Below the pieces are notes generated by a model. That model searched no databases and was not told the origin of the DNA. It worked only from the letters and a program-made list of their open reading frames with translations. A DNA stretch of 34,868 nucleotides from Vibrio sp. S17_S38 (lineage in GTDB: Bacteria > Pseudomonadota > Gammaproteobacteria > Enterobacterales > Vibrionaceae), in the NCBI RefSeq assembly GCF_014694375.1, contig NZ_JAAUWW010000023.1, positions 1-34,868 on the forward strand, in the 5' to 3' direction. This document shows positions 1 through 8,091 of the stretch, one piece after another. The position numbers were made by a program, and so were the translations under genes. Every line of letters starts with the position of its first letter. The first letter of the stretch is position 1.

Positions 1-2
1 AG

Positions 3-102
3 CTGGAATATTAGAAATTAGCAATAGCTGAGCAAATAAGTGGATCAATATTAAAACGGTGAATTTTTAAAAAAGTGGATCAGATTTCAACTGGTGTTGA
101 CA
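3..102 (-). mobile_element. Partial IS end (IS21-like), left edge of window
   Basis: This stretch is the exact reverse complement of 34769-34868. The identity stops at 102/103, where the flanks diverge. Read on the minus strand it begins TGTCAACACC and holds two copies of TGATCCACTT 35 bp apart. A TG-beginning tip with repeated internal motifs is what IS21-family ends look like, where the repeats bind the transposase. No transposase coding sequence lies inside the window, so the family assignment is inference; the repeated-end identity is seen directly. The IS body extends leftward, outside the window. Confidence 0.7.
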
Positions 103-731
103 AGTATGAAATCGATACCTCTATTCATGACCCAGCAGACAGCCGTCGAGGTATTACAGCATTAGCGTACTTATCCAACAACAATCTTGAAGTGACTCAA
201 TCCATTGGCGATTTTCTACCTCAAATACACCATATTGAACCGAATCAATACTATTATCCTCAGCAAGAGTTACATCTGACTATTCTATCCATTATCAATT
301 GTATTACGGGCTTTACACTTAATGATGTCGATCCTTACCCTTACATTAAAATTTTTAGCCAATGCATAAAAGAAGTAAAACCTATTAATATTAAATTTGT
401 AGGAGTAACCGCTTCATCATCTTGTGTATTAATTAAAGGGTTTCCTGTGGGCGAAGGGCTGAATGAGTTACGAAATAAATTGCGAATGCATTTTAAACAG
501 TCGTCATTGCGTTCTACTATTGATAGTCGATATACCATTTCAACCGCGCATATTACTGCGATACGATTTAGTTCTCAATTGGGGGATGCTAAGCAATTGG
601 TCAATAAATTACGTGAATATCAAGATTATGATTTTGGATGTATTTCTTTCACTGAATTTGAGTTGGTGTTTAATAACTGGTATCAACATTTATCTGAAAC
701 TAAATCGTTAACTGTGTGTACTCTTAAGTAA
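75..731 (+). CDS. 2H phosphoesterase-like protein (2'-5' RNA ligase/mutarotase type), 5' end cut by IS
   Basis: The reading frame carries two H-x-T motifs, HLT near residue 67 and HIT near residue 159, each in a hydrophobic strand (LHLTILSI and AHITAIRF). Two such motifs about 90 residues apart are the signature of the 2H phosphoesterase superfamily, which acts on 2',3'-cyclic or 2'-5' linked nucleotides; the substrate here cannot be told. The only upstream start is a GTG at 75, inside the IS end, so the first nine codons come from the IS and the native start is lost. The next Met is near residue 139, after the first motif. Both catalytic motifs survive, so a product made from the GTG could still fold, but no Shine-Dalgarno sequence is evident before it. 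It may be a pseudogene. Confidence 0.6.
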   Translation: MDQISTGVDKYEIDTSIHDPADSRRGITALAYLSNNNLEVTQSIGDFLPQIHHIEPNQYYYPQQELHLTILSIINCITGFTLNDVDPYPYIKIFSQCIKEVKPINIKFVGVTASSSCVLIKGFPVGEGLNELRNKLRMHFKQSSLRSTIDSRYTISTAHITAIRFSSQLGDAKQLVNKLREYQDYDFGCISFTEFELVFNNWYQHLSETKSLTVCTLK

Positions 732-799
732 TATTTCTAGCAATACGTTGAGTATTAGGATGATTTTGGTTCTGGCTGAATTAGTGAGGATGGCGTTTT

Positions 800-1270
800 A
801 TGAAGATAAGATTGATGGAAAGGGCGGATTTAAATGGAGTAACGGAAGTGCATAAATTAGCTTTCGTAAGGCAACAACGATCTTATGAATGGTTAGCTTG
901 TAATTTAAACGCCTTTCCTAGAATACTGTGTTTTGTTGCTGAAAAAAATCATGACATTGTGGGTTATATTAGCTGGATCCAAAAAAGTGGGTTTCGTCCT
1001 GAAGCCGTGTTAGAGCTAGAGCAATTAGCCGTATCGTCACATCATCAAGGAAAAGGGATAGGACGTAGACTGATTATGGACTCACTGCCCTTAATCAAGA
1101 AACAGTTAGCAGATGATGGCTCACGATTAAAACATATTTTAGTGACGACCAGAGCGGACAACTTTGCTCAACAGTTGTATAAATCAACTTTAGGAGCCGA
1201 AGTTGAAACAACCATTTCTCAGCTATACTCAGCAGATGAAGTCTTAATGATTGCACGTAATATAAATTAA
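800..1270 (+). CDS. GNAT-family N-acetyltransferase
   Basis: This 156-residue protein has the single-domain GNAT layout. It opens with an MKIRLMERADL strand typical of the family. The acetyl-CoA binding motif A sits near residues 73-92 as LEQLAVSSHHQGKGIG followed by RRLI, with the Q-G-K-G-I-G pyrophosphate loop intact. A later segment (TTRADNFAQQLYKS) matches motif B, where the chain re-enters the CoA site. It should move an acetyl group from acetyl-CoA to an amine in the cytoplasm, but the acceptor cannot be read from sequence. A GAGGA about 8 bases before the ATG supports the start. It lies 69 bases after the truncated 2H gene on the same strand. Confidence 0.85.
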   Translation: MKIRLMERADLNGVTEVHKLAFVRQQRSYEWLACNLNAFPRILCFVAEKNHDIVGYISWIQKSGFRPEAVLELEQLAVSSHHQGKGIGRRLIMDSLPLIKKQLADDGSRLKHILVTTRADNFAQQLYKSTLGAEVETTISQLYSADEVLMIARNIN

Positions 1271-1479
1271 TGAATCGCGTTATATCGCAGTATTACGGTT
1301 ATGTTGGTACGAAATTGAAGATTTAGATCTAATCTTATGCAGTGATTATCATATATTATTGATACATTTAATAATGTGATAATTTGTAGGTGTATTGCGG
1401 GTTTTAAGTATAATATACTGTTTTTATAAGAAATTAAACTAACAGCCTTTGAGGCAGCTTTCCTAGTGAGACAACCATT

Positions 1480-3003
1480 GTGATTATAAATGCTAGCTTT
1501 AAATTTCGGCAGTGGGGGGTAACTTGCATTACAGCTGTCGGTTGTTTTGTGTTCGGCATGGCTATTGTTATCGTGCAAGGAATAAACAATTTTAATAGTG
1601 AAAAGCAAGATAGCTTAAATAAGGCCGTTATTGAAATTGATAAAATATTGGATACCAGCTCTCTTATCATTGATCAAATAATGCCGCTTGCAACTGAACC
1701 TTGCCCTAATGTCAAGCCAAAGCTAGTTGATTTAGCCATTCGATATCCAGAATTTCAAACCGTGAGTCTATTAGTGAATTCGGAGGTAGTGTGTTCAACT
1801 TACAATGGTTTGATTCGTCTTTCTATACCTAATATCGATTCACGCAAAAATCAATTAATCCTGATGAAATCAAATATTATCGAACCAGGAAACATTATTG
1901 GAGTAATAAAAAAATCGAAAGGAAAAAATGCCGTCTCTATTACGCTGAATGGCAGTTCTTTCTTGTCTATCTTGTCCCTCATTGATTCAAATGAAAACTT
2001 TCAAATTCAGTCCTTTAATCAATGGATGGGTAAAGAGGGTGTCTTACACGATGATATAAGCCCTTTTAATTTAATTGCCTACTCTCAAAAATATAACTTC
2101 AACGTTCATACCTATATATCTTTTAATACTTACGTTACCGAGCTTTATCAGCGCTATGGATGGATAATCCTGTTATTAGTGGTACTTTCGATTGTTATTA
2201 GTCGCTCAGTTTTTCTAAATGTAGAGAAAAATTCTAGTGTTTTAATTATGAAAGAAGGGATCGATAAGAATCATTTTGTCCCATATGGGCAGCCAGTTAT
2301 GAATGCTAACGGTGAACTTTCTGGTTTAGAGATTTTGATCCGTTGGAACCATAAATCGTTAGGTGTGGTGTGTCCGGATGAATTTATTCCATTAGCCGAA
2401 CGCTCGGGACTGATTATTCCGATGACTCGCCAGCTGTTTACTAGCACCATACATGCTTTTGAAAAAATGCCATATGGTCTACCTAAAGGGTTTCATATTT
2501 CTATTAATATTTGTGTGCAGCATTTTGAAAAATCGAATCAACAATCTTTAATTGATAGCTGTAATGAATTTCTAGCAAGCCCTATTAGCCAAGGTGCTTT
2601 TTTAGTTTTAGAGCTAACAGAAAGAGGCATCATTGATAATTACGGTGAAGCCAGAGCGGTATTTGATACTTTACACTCCATGGGAGTACAAATGGCGGTT
2701 GATGATTTTGGAACCGGCAACGCCAGTTTATCTGCCATTAATAATTTAAATTTTGATTATATTAAAATCGATAAAAGCTTTATTGATTTAATTGGTAGTG
2801 ATGCCGTTTCCGCACCATTGGTGGATAATATTATAGATTTAGCCAGAAGATTGAATCTGAGTCTGACTGCTGAAGGGGTTGAAGATCAAGTTCAGGTTGA
2901 TTATCTAAAAGAAAATGGTGTGGACTATCTTCAAGGTTATTTTTACGGTGAACCAATCCCACTAGATGAATTTATTCGAAAATACCTGAGCTTTGTTACG
3001 TAA
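1480..3003 (+). CDS. CSS-motif EAL-domain cyclic-di-GMP phosphodiesterase
   Basis: This 507-residue inner-membrane protein should hydrolyse the second messenger c-di-GMP. Residues about 14-34 form a first membrane helix and about 226-246 a second. The periplasmic stretch between them contains Cys75 and Cys105, the latter in VVCSTYNG, which is the CSS signature. In the E. coli relatives (PdeB/C/D/G/N) the two Cys form a redox-controlled disulfide that represses activity. The C-terminal EAL domain has an EIL variant of the signature (Glu284), SIN (Asn343), ELTERG, DDFGTG (Asp408-Asp409), IKIDKSF and TAEGVE. All catalytic positions are present, so it looks active. The start is GTG at 1480, just after an AGTGAG; an in-frame stop at 1450 excludes longer forms. 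The gene stands alone. Confidence 0.9.
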   Translation: MIINASFKFRQWGVTCITAVGCFVFGMAIVIVQGINNFNSEKQDSLNKAVIEIDKILDTSSLIIDQIMPLATEPCPNVKPKLVDLAIRYPEFQTVSLLVNSEVVCSTYNGLIRLSIPNIDSRKNQLILMKSNIIEPGNIIGVIKKSKGKNAVSITLNGSSFLSILSLIDSNENFQIQSFNQWMGKEGVLHDDISPFNLIAYSQKYNFNVHTYISFNTYVTELYQRYGWIILLLVVLSIVISRSVFLNVEKNSSVLIMKEGIDKNHFVPYGQPVMNANGELSGLEILIRWNHKSLGVVCPDEFIPLAERSGLIIPMTRQLFTSTIHAFEKMPYGLPKGFHISINICVQHFEKSNQQSLIDSCNEFLASPISQGAFLVLELTERGIIDNYGEARAVFDTLHSMGVQMAVDDFGTGNASLSAINNLNFDYIKIDKSFIDLIGSDAVSAPLVDNIIDLARRLNLSLTAEGVEDQVQVDYLKENGVDYLQGYFYGEPIPLDEFIRKYLSFVT

Positions 3004-3140
3004 TTCAAATAACATACAACACGACCTTTCATTTTCATCGTCATGCCTTATGGACAAGCAATGGCAATCTTATGTTTGCCTGAATATCTGAGAACGTATT
3101 TGTATTCGCCTGACTTGAGCTTGTTTAAACTGCATGACAG

Positions 3141-3713
3141 TTATTTCTGCCAACGATATTCCATTTGATGTGCCACCATATCTGCCAGTGCTTGATTTTT
3201 TAATTGCGCCACCAAATTTAAACTCATGTCTATACCCGCCGATATTCCACCTGATGTGGTGTATTTCCCCTCGTTTATCCAACGCTTATTATTGACAACA
3301 GTTAAACTCGAAAAACTCCTTTTCAGATCAGGAATATCCTCCCAGTGGGTTGTCACGGATAAGCCATCAAGCAGCCCGGCATTGGCGAGTAAAAATGCGC
3401 CAGTACATACCGATGCCATATGTTTTGCTGTTTGGTCGACCGATTTTATCCATCTAAGTACATTTTGTTTATGCATTTCTTCGGTATGCACACCACCAAC
3501 CACAATTAACAAATCAATTGTTGGATGATTTTGAAAGGAATAATGCGGCAGAACGTTATAACCACCCCGAGCAGAAACAGGCGTAAGTTTTTCTGCAATC
3601 AAAAATACATTCCATTCTTTTGCACTCAAACGCTTTGCGGTACTGAACACTTCGAAAGGCCCTGAAAAATCTAAAACTTCAGCTTCATCATAAATATAAA
3701 TTCCAATGTTCAT
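3141..3713 (-). CDS. DJ-1/PfpI-family protein, possibly isonitrile hydratase-like
   Basis: The 190-residue product is a stand-alone class-I glutamine-amidotransferase-like domain. It begins with the NIGIYIYDEAEVLDF strand and a DFSGPFEVF segment (Asp15, Glu21). The nucleophile elbow is SVCTGAFLLA with Cys103, followed by THWEDI and later TSGGISAGIDMSL. This set matches the ThiJ/PfpI branch that resembles the N-terminal half of GATase1-type AraC regulators and the isonitrile hydratase InhA, where an Asp near 17 and a Cys near 101 are catalytic. There is no AraC DNA-binding part, so it is an enzyme-like form. Substrate is uncertain. It converges on the EAL gene, and the 137-base gap between them shows no clear terminator. 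Confidence 0.8.
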   Translation of the reverse strand: MNIGIYIYDEAEVLDFSGPFEVFSTAKRLSAKEWNVFLIAEKLTPVSARGGYNVLPHYSFQNHPTIDLLIVVGGVHTEEMHKQNVLRWIKSVDQTAKHMASVCTGAFLLANAGLLDGLSVTTHWEDIPDLKRSFSSLTVVNNKRWINEGKYTTSGGISAGIDMSLNLVAQLKNQALADMVAHQMEYRWQK

Positions 3714-3874
3714 TGCACCTCCGTGTACAAATTATATTTTTCAAGTTGTATAAGTAACTAAAATTAAGAACGCTATGAATTATTTCTAATACATTAAAAT
3801 TGTGACCAAAATTGGATAAATATCGCTAAAAACCAGTATTATGTGCATTCTATTACAAATTGTTATGATATTTT

Positions 3875-4015
3875 ATGAAAAAGCTGATTTCTTTAATACT
3901 AATTACACTTATTTCTTTAGCATCAACTAGCGTATTTGCTTGTCCAAAAGGCCAGCATCCACATGGTGGAACAGGTCCTCATCACAAAGGTGGATATTGT
4001 TCATATTCAGAATAG
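3875..4015 (+). CDS. Small secreted His/Gly-rich peptide (46 aa)
   Basis: ATG at 3875 opens a 46-codon frame. Residues 1-22 form a classical Sec signal: MKK, a hydrophobic core (LISLILITLISLAS), then a likely cleavage after VFA. The predicted mature part is only 24 residues, starting CPKGQHPHGG and continuing TGPHHKGGYCSYSE. It holds four His, six Gly and two Cys (positions 23 and 42 of the precursor), so a disulfide loop or metal binding is plausible. The frame is followed within 8 bases by a long hairpin at 4023-4058. No strong Shine-Dalgarno sequence precedes it, which weakens the call. I do not recognise a named family. The clean signal peptide and Cys-bounded mature part make chance unlikely. 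Confidence 0.7.
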   Translation: MKKLISLILITLISLASTSVFACPKGQHPHGGTGPHHKGGYCSYSE

Positions 4016-4022
4016 AGTATAC

Positions 4023-4058
4023 ATTAACTACCATATTATTTTTAATATGGTAGTTAAT
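4023..4058. terminator. Perfect 16-bp stem hairpin after the small peptide gene
   Basis: ATTAACTACCATATTA at 4023-4038 pairs perfectly with 4043-4058 across a TTTT loop. It starts 7 bases after the stop of the 46-codon gene. No U-tract follows, so it may act as an mRNA 3' stabiliser or a weak terminator instead of a classical intrinsic one. Confidence 0.6.
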
Positions 4059-4448
4059 TAGAGTGTTTCGCTAAGCTAGTAAAGTTCATTGAATTTCAAG
4101 CTAAAAATACTGGGCCATATTTAAGATTTAATAAGAGGAATATTTAGTATCAACATGGTCTTATTATTTTAATAATCACGAATTGCGATTATAACCATAA
4201 AAAATCACAAGTATCACAATATAGCAGGACCAAAATTTCCCTTTTTACTTCAGATACTAAGTATGAATTTCTTTCTTTGTCTGCATCTATGTTTTGAACC
4301 AAAATTATGTTGAGTCAACGATACTGAGCCACTTTGAACAAGATGTCAGAGTCGGTAAAAAGGTTACCTTCACGATTAAATACATATCAACTTGAATCAT
4401 TTTTGATAATAAATAGTTCGTCTGAAACGGTATATTTACCTAGTTCAA
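4059..4448. other. Intergenic stretch, nothing recognised
   Basis: About 390 AT-rich bases between the hairpin after the secreted peptide and the 3' end of the minus-strand membrane-protein gene. I see no frame with a start, Shine-Dalgarno sequence and recognisable product. One plus-strand frame from 4334 begins with TTG and runs into the opposing gene; I treat it as chance. Confidence 0.6.
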
Positions 4449-4832
4449 TTATTTTGACTCGTTATCAATTTGAGTTTGAAAACTTACAAACCTTTCATCA
4501 TAAATTAGTTTCAAATCCATCCATTCAGCCAGTGTAATTTCTTGATCTTTAAGTGCCAAGGTTAGTTTATGGTTATTTTCTTCGGCAGCTTGGCAGTAAT
4601 TATTGTCGCGGTCCATTCCTGAATTTAGGGCGAGTTGGCAGGCTTGATTAAAATCGTATTGGTATTGATTTAAGGTATTGATGTAGTCGCGTTGGTGAGT
4701 GCGGTTTTGCACAAAGTAAATCGCACCAAAGATCAGTGCTGCAGTAACTAAGACAAAGATGACTCGCTCGATTCGAGACAGAGCAATAAATGAAGAGGGC
4801 TTGTGCTTATTACGCGTGAGAAACGTGGCCAT
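4449..4832 (-). CDS. Small single-pass membrane protein of unknown function
   Basis: I do not recognise a family. The product is 127 residues from the ATG at 4832, chosen because AAGGAT lies about 7 bases before it; a longer frame from a TTG at 4874 has no such site. Residues about 20-45 (SRIERVIFVLVTAALIFGAIYFV) form one membrane helix after a basic, probably cytoplasmic N-terminus. The remaining ~80 residues are polar with two Cys and probably face the periplasm. It follows malT on the same strand after 115 bases, with no terminator visible between them, so co-transcription is possible, but nothing ties it to maltose use. Confidence 0.7.
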   Translation of the reverse strand: MATFLTRNKHKPSSFIALSRIERVIFVLVTAALIFGAIYFVQNRTHQRDYINTLNQYQYDFNQACQLALNSGMDRDNNYCQAAEENNHKLTLALKDQEITLAEWMDLKLIYDERFVSFQTQIDNESK

Positions 4833-4947
4833 GGGATCATCCTTAATCTTTGGGCTACTAATACTTGAATTCAAGAAATAATACGCATCCTACTAATATC
4901 ATTTTATGGGTTGGTAAGCTGTGATTTATCTCTCGTGAATGCATACA

Positions 4948-7668
4948 TCATTCGGCGCTAAATCCCATTAAATGAATCAAATGTTCAGCGGTACGAATGG
5001 CATGTTGTCGATTATCTAGCCCCATTTTTTGATATAAGTTTCGAATGTGGGTTTTGATGGTGGTGGGCGCAACCTCAAATTCATTGGCAATTTGGTCATT
5101 ACTAAATCCGACATAGATTAAACCTAGCACTTGCCATTCTCGTTGAGTCAACGGGCTAGTGCGAATAAGTTCGGGTACTTCTGGATGATTGAGTAGTTTT
5201 TCGACAAAAGCTTCATCGAAATGGACTGAACGGTTCTGTTCTTTACTCGACATTAGTTGGATCAAACTTTGCGCTCGGTGTTGCTCTAATTCGGCCAGTT
5301 GCTTGTTTTGAATCAGAGTTTTTAAAATTGGCAAAATATAATCACGATTACATAAAAAATTGCCAATCATACCGGTGCTATTAGTGAGAGTTAACGCATC
5401 GCTAATATATTCTAAGGCTTTGGTTTTATCATTGTTGAGCGTGGCGAGTACGGCTTCAAGCACCAAGTTTCGATTGCGATCAGCGACCAATTTATGTGTT
5501 TTTGCCGAGTGTTGCAGTTTGGCTAAAATGTCGCTGGCTCTAGTAAGATCGCCGGTTGCCATGCTCGCTCTTGCAATATTACGCCATTGTAATTGCTGGA
5601 AATGATTTTCTGCAACGGTAGGTTCTTCACTGTTGGCAAGCCACTGCTGAATGGCATTGTTATCACGAACTGCTTCCCAATATAAAAGGTGGCTAAAGTC
5701 GGCGTTGGCTTGCCAATCAACGTGATATTGATTGCTGGTTTTTAATTGGTTGCAGGTCTCTAAATACCGTGCAGCTTTGTCGAGTTCGCCGCGAGAAATT
5801 GCAATACGCGCAAGCATGGAATAGCACTGTAAAGACTTGGCAATATCGTAAGGAGCAAGCACGGCTAAACTGGCATGAGCGCATTGTTCGGCTTCTTCTA
5901 AGCGATTCCAACACCACAATATTTGAGCTTTGATACGCAACATGAATTCATGCAATGGAAGTTGGTGTAATTGTTGTTCTTTGATCAGTAATTCTGCTTT
6001 AGACAATAATTCGAAAGCAGCTTGACCAAAACCACGCGCCAGTTGAATCTCACTTTGCTGCAAAATGGCCCATAAGGTTTGAGGATAGACTTTGGCTTCT
6101 CGCGCCATGATTTCGGTCTTTTGCATCGTCTCAAACGCCTTATCTAATTGACCAATACAGTGATAAACCTCACCAATGACAGAGGTCGCGACAATACGGC
6201 TACGAGAACTCGTCTGTGGTAATTGTTGTAGGGCAAATTGCGCGGTTTCCAGAGCAAAATCTGGGTTGTTTTGGTTAATGGCGACTTGCGCGCCGAGAGC
6301 TTTAAATTCACCAATTTGAGCATCAGTTAGTTCGATGTTTCTTATGGCTAGCTTTTCTTCTGCTTCTAAAATCAAAGCCGATACTTGGTTATAGCGATGC
6401 TGACTTTGCGCCAGCCATGCCCGCAGTAAGCATAATCGAGGTGACGTGAATAAGATGTCATCGCTTAATGTTTCAATGGCTTTTTCCAGCACACTAAGCT
6501 CGCCATGATTAAACATTTGCCAGCCATACTGAATTAAAATTTCACTCAATAATTGGTCATCAGATACTTTTTGAGCATGCATTAATGCGCTTTGTGGTCG
6601 ATCTTGTTTTAGCCATGCTTTAGCGGCATTCGTGTGCAGTTGATAACGTTGCTCTGGAATTTGCGAATAGCGACGATGGCGTAAAAACTCTGCAAAAAGA
6701 TGATGGAATCGATACCAGTTATCAGCGCCTTCTAAAGGTTGAATAAATAAACCAAAGCGATTTAATGAATCGAGCATAGCTAATGAATCGGTTCGCCCCG
6801 TTAATTCAGCGACGAGTTCGGCGTTAAAAATATCGAGCACCGAGCATTGCAATAAAAAGGTTTGCAAATCGGGTGTGAGTTGATCAAACACTTCTTCAGC
6901 TAAATAATCCCAAATATGATCTTGGTTGAAATTTGCGATGGAGACAGCCGAGCTTTCTAATGCCCCCGGAAATTGTTGGGCATGTAGCGCAATCAGTTGT
7001 AGGGCAGAGGCCCAACCCTCCACTTGTGAACGTAATGACTCTAAAACTTGAGACTCGTACTGATTATCAGCAATACGTTTTTGAAAAAAGCGAGTGGTTT
7101 CTTCTTGATCAAACGCCAGCAGAGAATGGTCTACTTCAATCAGTAAATCACGCACGCGTAAATTGGCAATGTTGAGTGGTGGATGGGTTCGGCTGGTAAC
7201 GACGAGTGTAATGTTGTCTGGCATATGTTTGAGTAAAAAACGCATGCCGTCATGGATTTCATCGTTGGTGATTAAGTGATAATCATCTAGCACCACATAC
7301 GTCTGGGTTTGGTTAAAACCGAACTCGGCAAACAGCTCGCTAAATAAACTGGTTAAATTGGCAAATTGGCGACGTTCTGCAATAGCTTGTGTGTTAGGGC
7401 AAGATTGATCGGTGGCTTTATTAAAGGCTTGTAGAAAATAATTGGCAAAGCGGAAAATATCATTGTCACTGTCATCAATATTAAACCAACCCAAGTTTGG
7501 ATGATTATTCAGCCATTGCGCTGCCATCGTGGTTTTACCGTAACCTGCTGGTGAGCGAAATAATACCAGTTTGTAATAAGGCGCATGAGTGAGCGATTCT
7601 AATAAACGCGAGCGCAAAATGGCGTTGTGTAAACGAGCAGGGCGGTTAAGTTTGGATGGTATCCACAT
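4948..7668 (-). CDS. malT: MalT, ATP-dependent transcriptional activator of the maltose regulon
   Basis: This cytoplasmic STAND-family regulator binds maltotriose and ATP, oligomerises and activates maltose/maltodextrin genes. The N-terminus reads MWIPSKLNRPARL, matching the usual MalT start. The Walker A motif SPAGYGKTT follows near residues 39-47 and a Walker-B-like VVLDDYHL near residue 130. A long helical-repeat region then leads to a C-terminal LuxR-type helix-turn-helix (LTQREWQVLGLIYVG, IANEFEVAPTTIKTHIRNLY). I set the start at 7668 from family alignment. An in-frame ATG four codons upstream (7680) sits directly against AAAGAGA, too close for a normal ribosome site, though it cannot be excluded. 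The length of about 906 residues is normal (E. coli 901). It is divergent from malQ. Confidence 0.95.
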   Translation of the reverse strand: MWIPSKLNRPARLHNAILRSRLLESLTHAPYYKLVLFRSPAGYGKTTMAAQWLNNHPNLGWFNIDDSDNDIFRFANYFLQAFNKATDQSCPNTQAIAERRQFANLTSLFSELFAEFGFNQTQTYVVLDDYHLITNDEIHDGMRFLLKHMPDNITLVVTSRTHPPLNIANLRVRDLLIEVDHSLLAFDQEETTRFFQKRIADNQYESQVLESLRSQVEGWASALQLIALHAQQFPGALESSAVSIANFNQDHIWDYLAEEVFDQLTPDLQTFLLQCSVLDIFNAELVAELTGRTDSLAMLDSLNRFGLFIQPLEGADNWYRFHHLFAEFLRHRRYSQIPEQRYQLHTNAAKAWLKQDRPQSALMHAQKVSDDQLLSEILIQYGWQMFNHGELSVLEKAIETLSDDILFTSPRLCLLRAWLAQSQHRYNQVSALILEAEEKLAIRNIELTDAQIGEFKALGAQVAINQNNPDFALETAQFALQQLPQTSSRSRIVATSVIGEVYHCIGQLDKAFETMQKTEIMAREAKVYPQTLWAILQQSEIQLARGFGQAAFELLSKAELLIKEQQLHQLPLHEFMLRIKAQILWCWNRLEEAEQCAHASLAVLAPYDIAKSLQCYSMLARIAISRGELDKAARYLETCNQLKTSNQYHVDWQANADFSHLLYWEAVRDNNAIQQWLANSEEPTVAENHFQQLQWRNIARASMATGDLTRASDILAKLQHSAKTHKLVADRNRNLVLEAVLATLNNDKTKALEYISDALTLTNSTGMIGNFLCNRDYILPILKTLIQNKQLAELEQHRAQSLIQLMSSKEQNRSVHFDEAFVEKLLNHPEVPELIRTSPLTQREWQVLGLIYVGFSNDQIANEFEVAPTTIKTHIRNLYQKMGLDNRQHAIRTAEHLIHLMGFSAE

Positions 7669-8091
7669 GGCAGTATTCATTCTCTTTGGTATGCAGCAAA
7701 AGTGGTTAATCTCATTACGCTATTCTGTGATAGCTGTATTTTTATCGTATGTCATAAATAGGGGCTTAGATTAGCATGTTCTTATTAGTATAAATCTGTA
7801 ATACAGATCAAGATTTCATGTTTTTTTTGATGAATCTGTATGGTCAGTTTCATACTAAACTAGCATGCAGAGTCCATTCTTATGTGACCTTGTTCTGATT
7901 TCGGTTGTATTTTTTGCTCTAGATCTCACTTTGTTCAATGATCTCTCCAACTACGCCCCAATCCTCCTCCCTTTGCCTGTTTTTGAAGGAGGATGCGAAT
8001 CTCTCGATTCCTCGGCAAACTTACCCTAACGATATTACTGATTTCGGATCCTGACTATGGAAGATTCGATACGTTGCCGATGGAGCATTCA
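7669..8091. other. malT-malQ divergent intergenic region
   Basis: About 420 bases that must hold both promoters. The recognisable element is the inverted pair of GGAGGA sites at 7961-7994. A TGTGA at 7882-7886 is followed by a poor second half (TCTGA), so I do not claim a CRP site. Codons from 7993 to 8091 are open in the malQ frame but do not look like MalQ. No malP gene or clear remnant of it is present. Confidence 0.6.
7961..7994. promoter_or_regulatory. Candidate MalT-binding sites, inverted pair
   Basis: ATCCTCCT at 7961-7968 and AGGAGGAT at 7987-7994 are exact inverted copies. Each contains GGAGGA, which fits the MalT core GGA(T/G)GA known from E. coli. They lie about 100 bases before the malQ start, a sensible place for an activator. 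Binding is inferred from the motif and context only. Confidence 0.5.

Noticed and set aside
4334..4537. 67-codon plus-strand frame
   Set aside because: TTG start, no ribosome site, and its end overlaps the opposing membrane-protein gene.
7882..7898. CRP site upstream of malQ
   Set aside because: Only the first half (TGTGA) fits; the second half is poor.
7993..8091. N-terminal extension of malQ
   Set aside because: The added 33 residues do not match MalQ, and the ATG at 8092 has a better ribosome site and gives the expected length.
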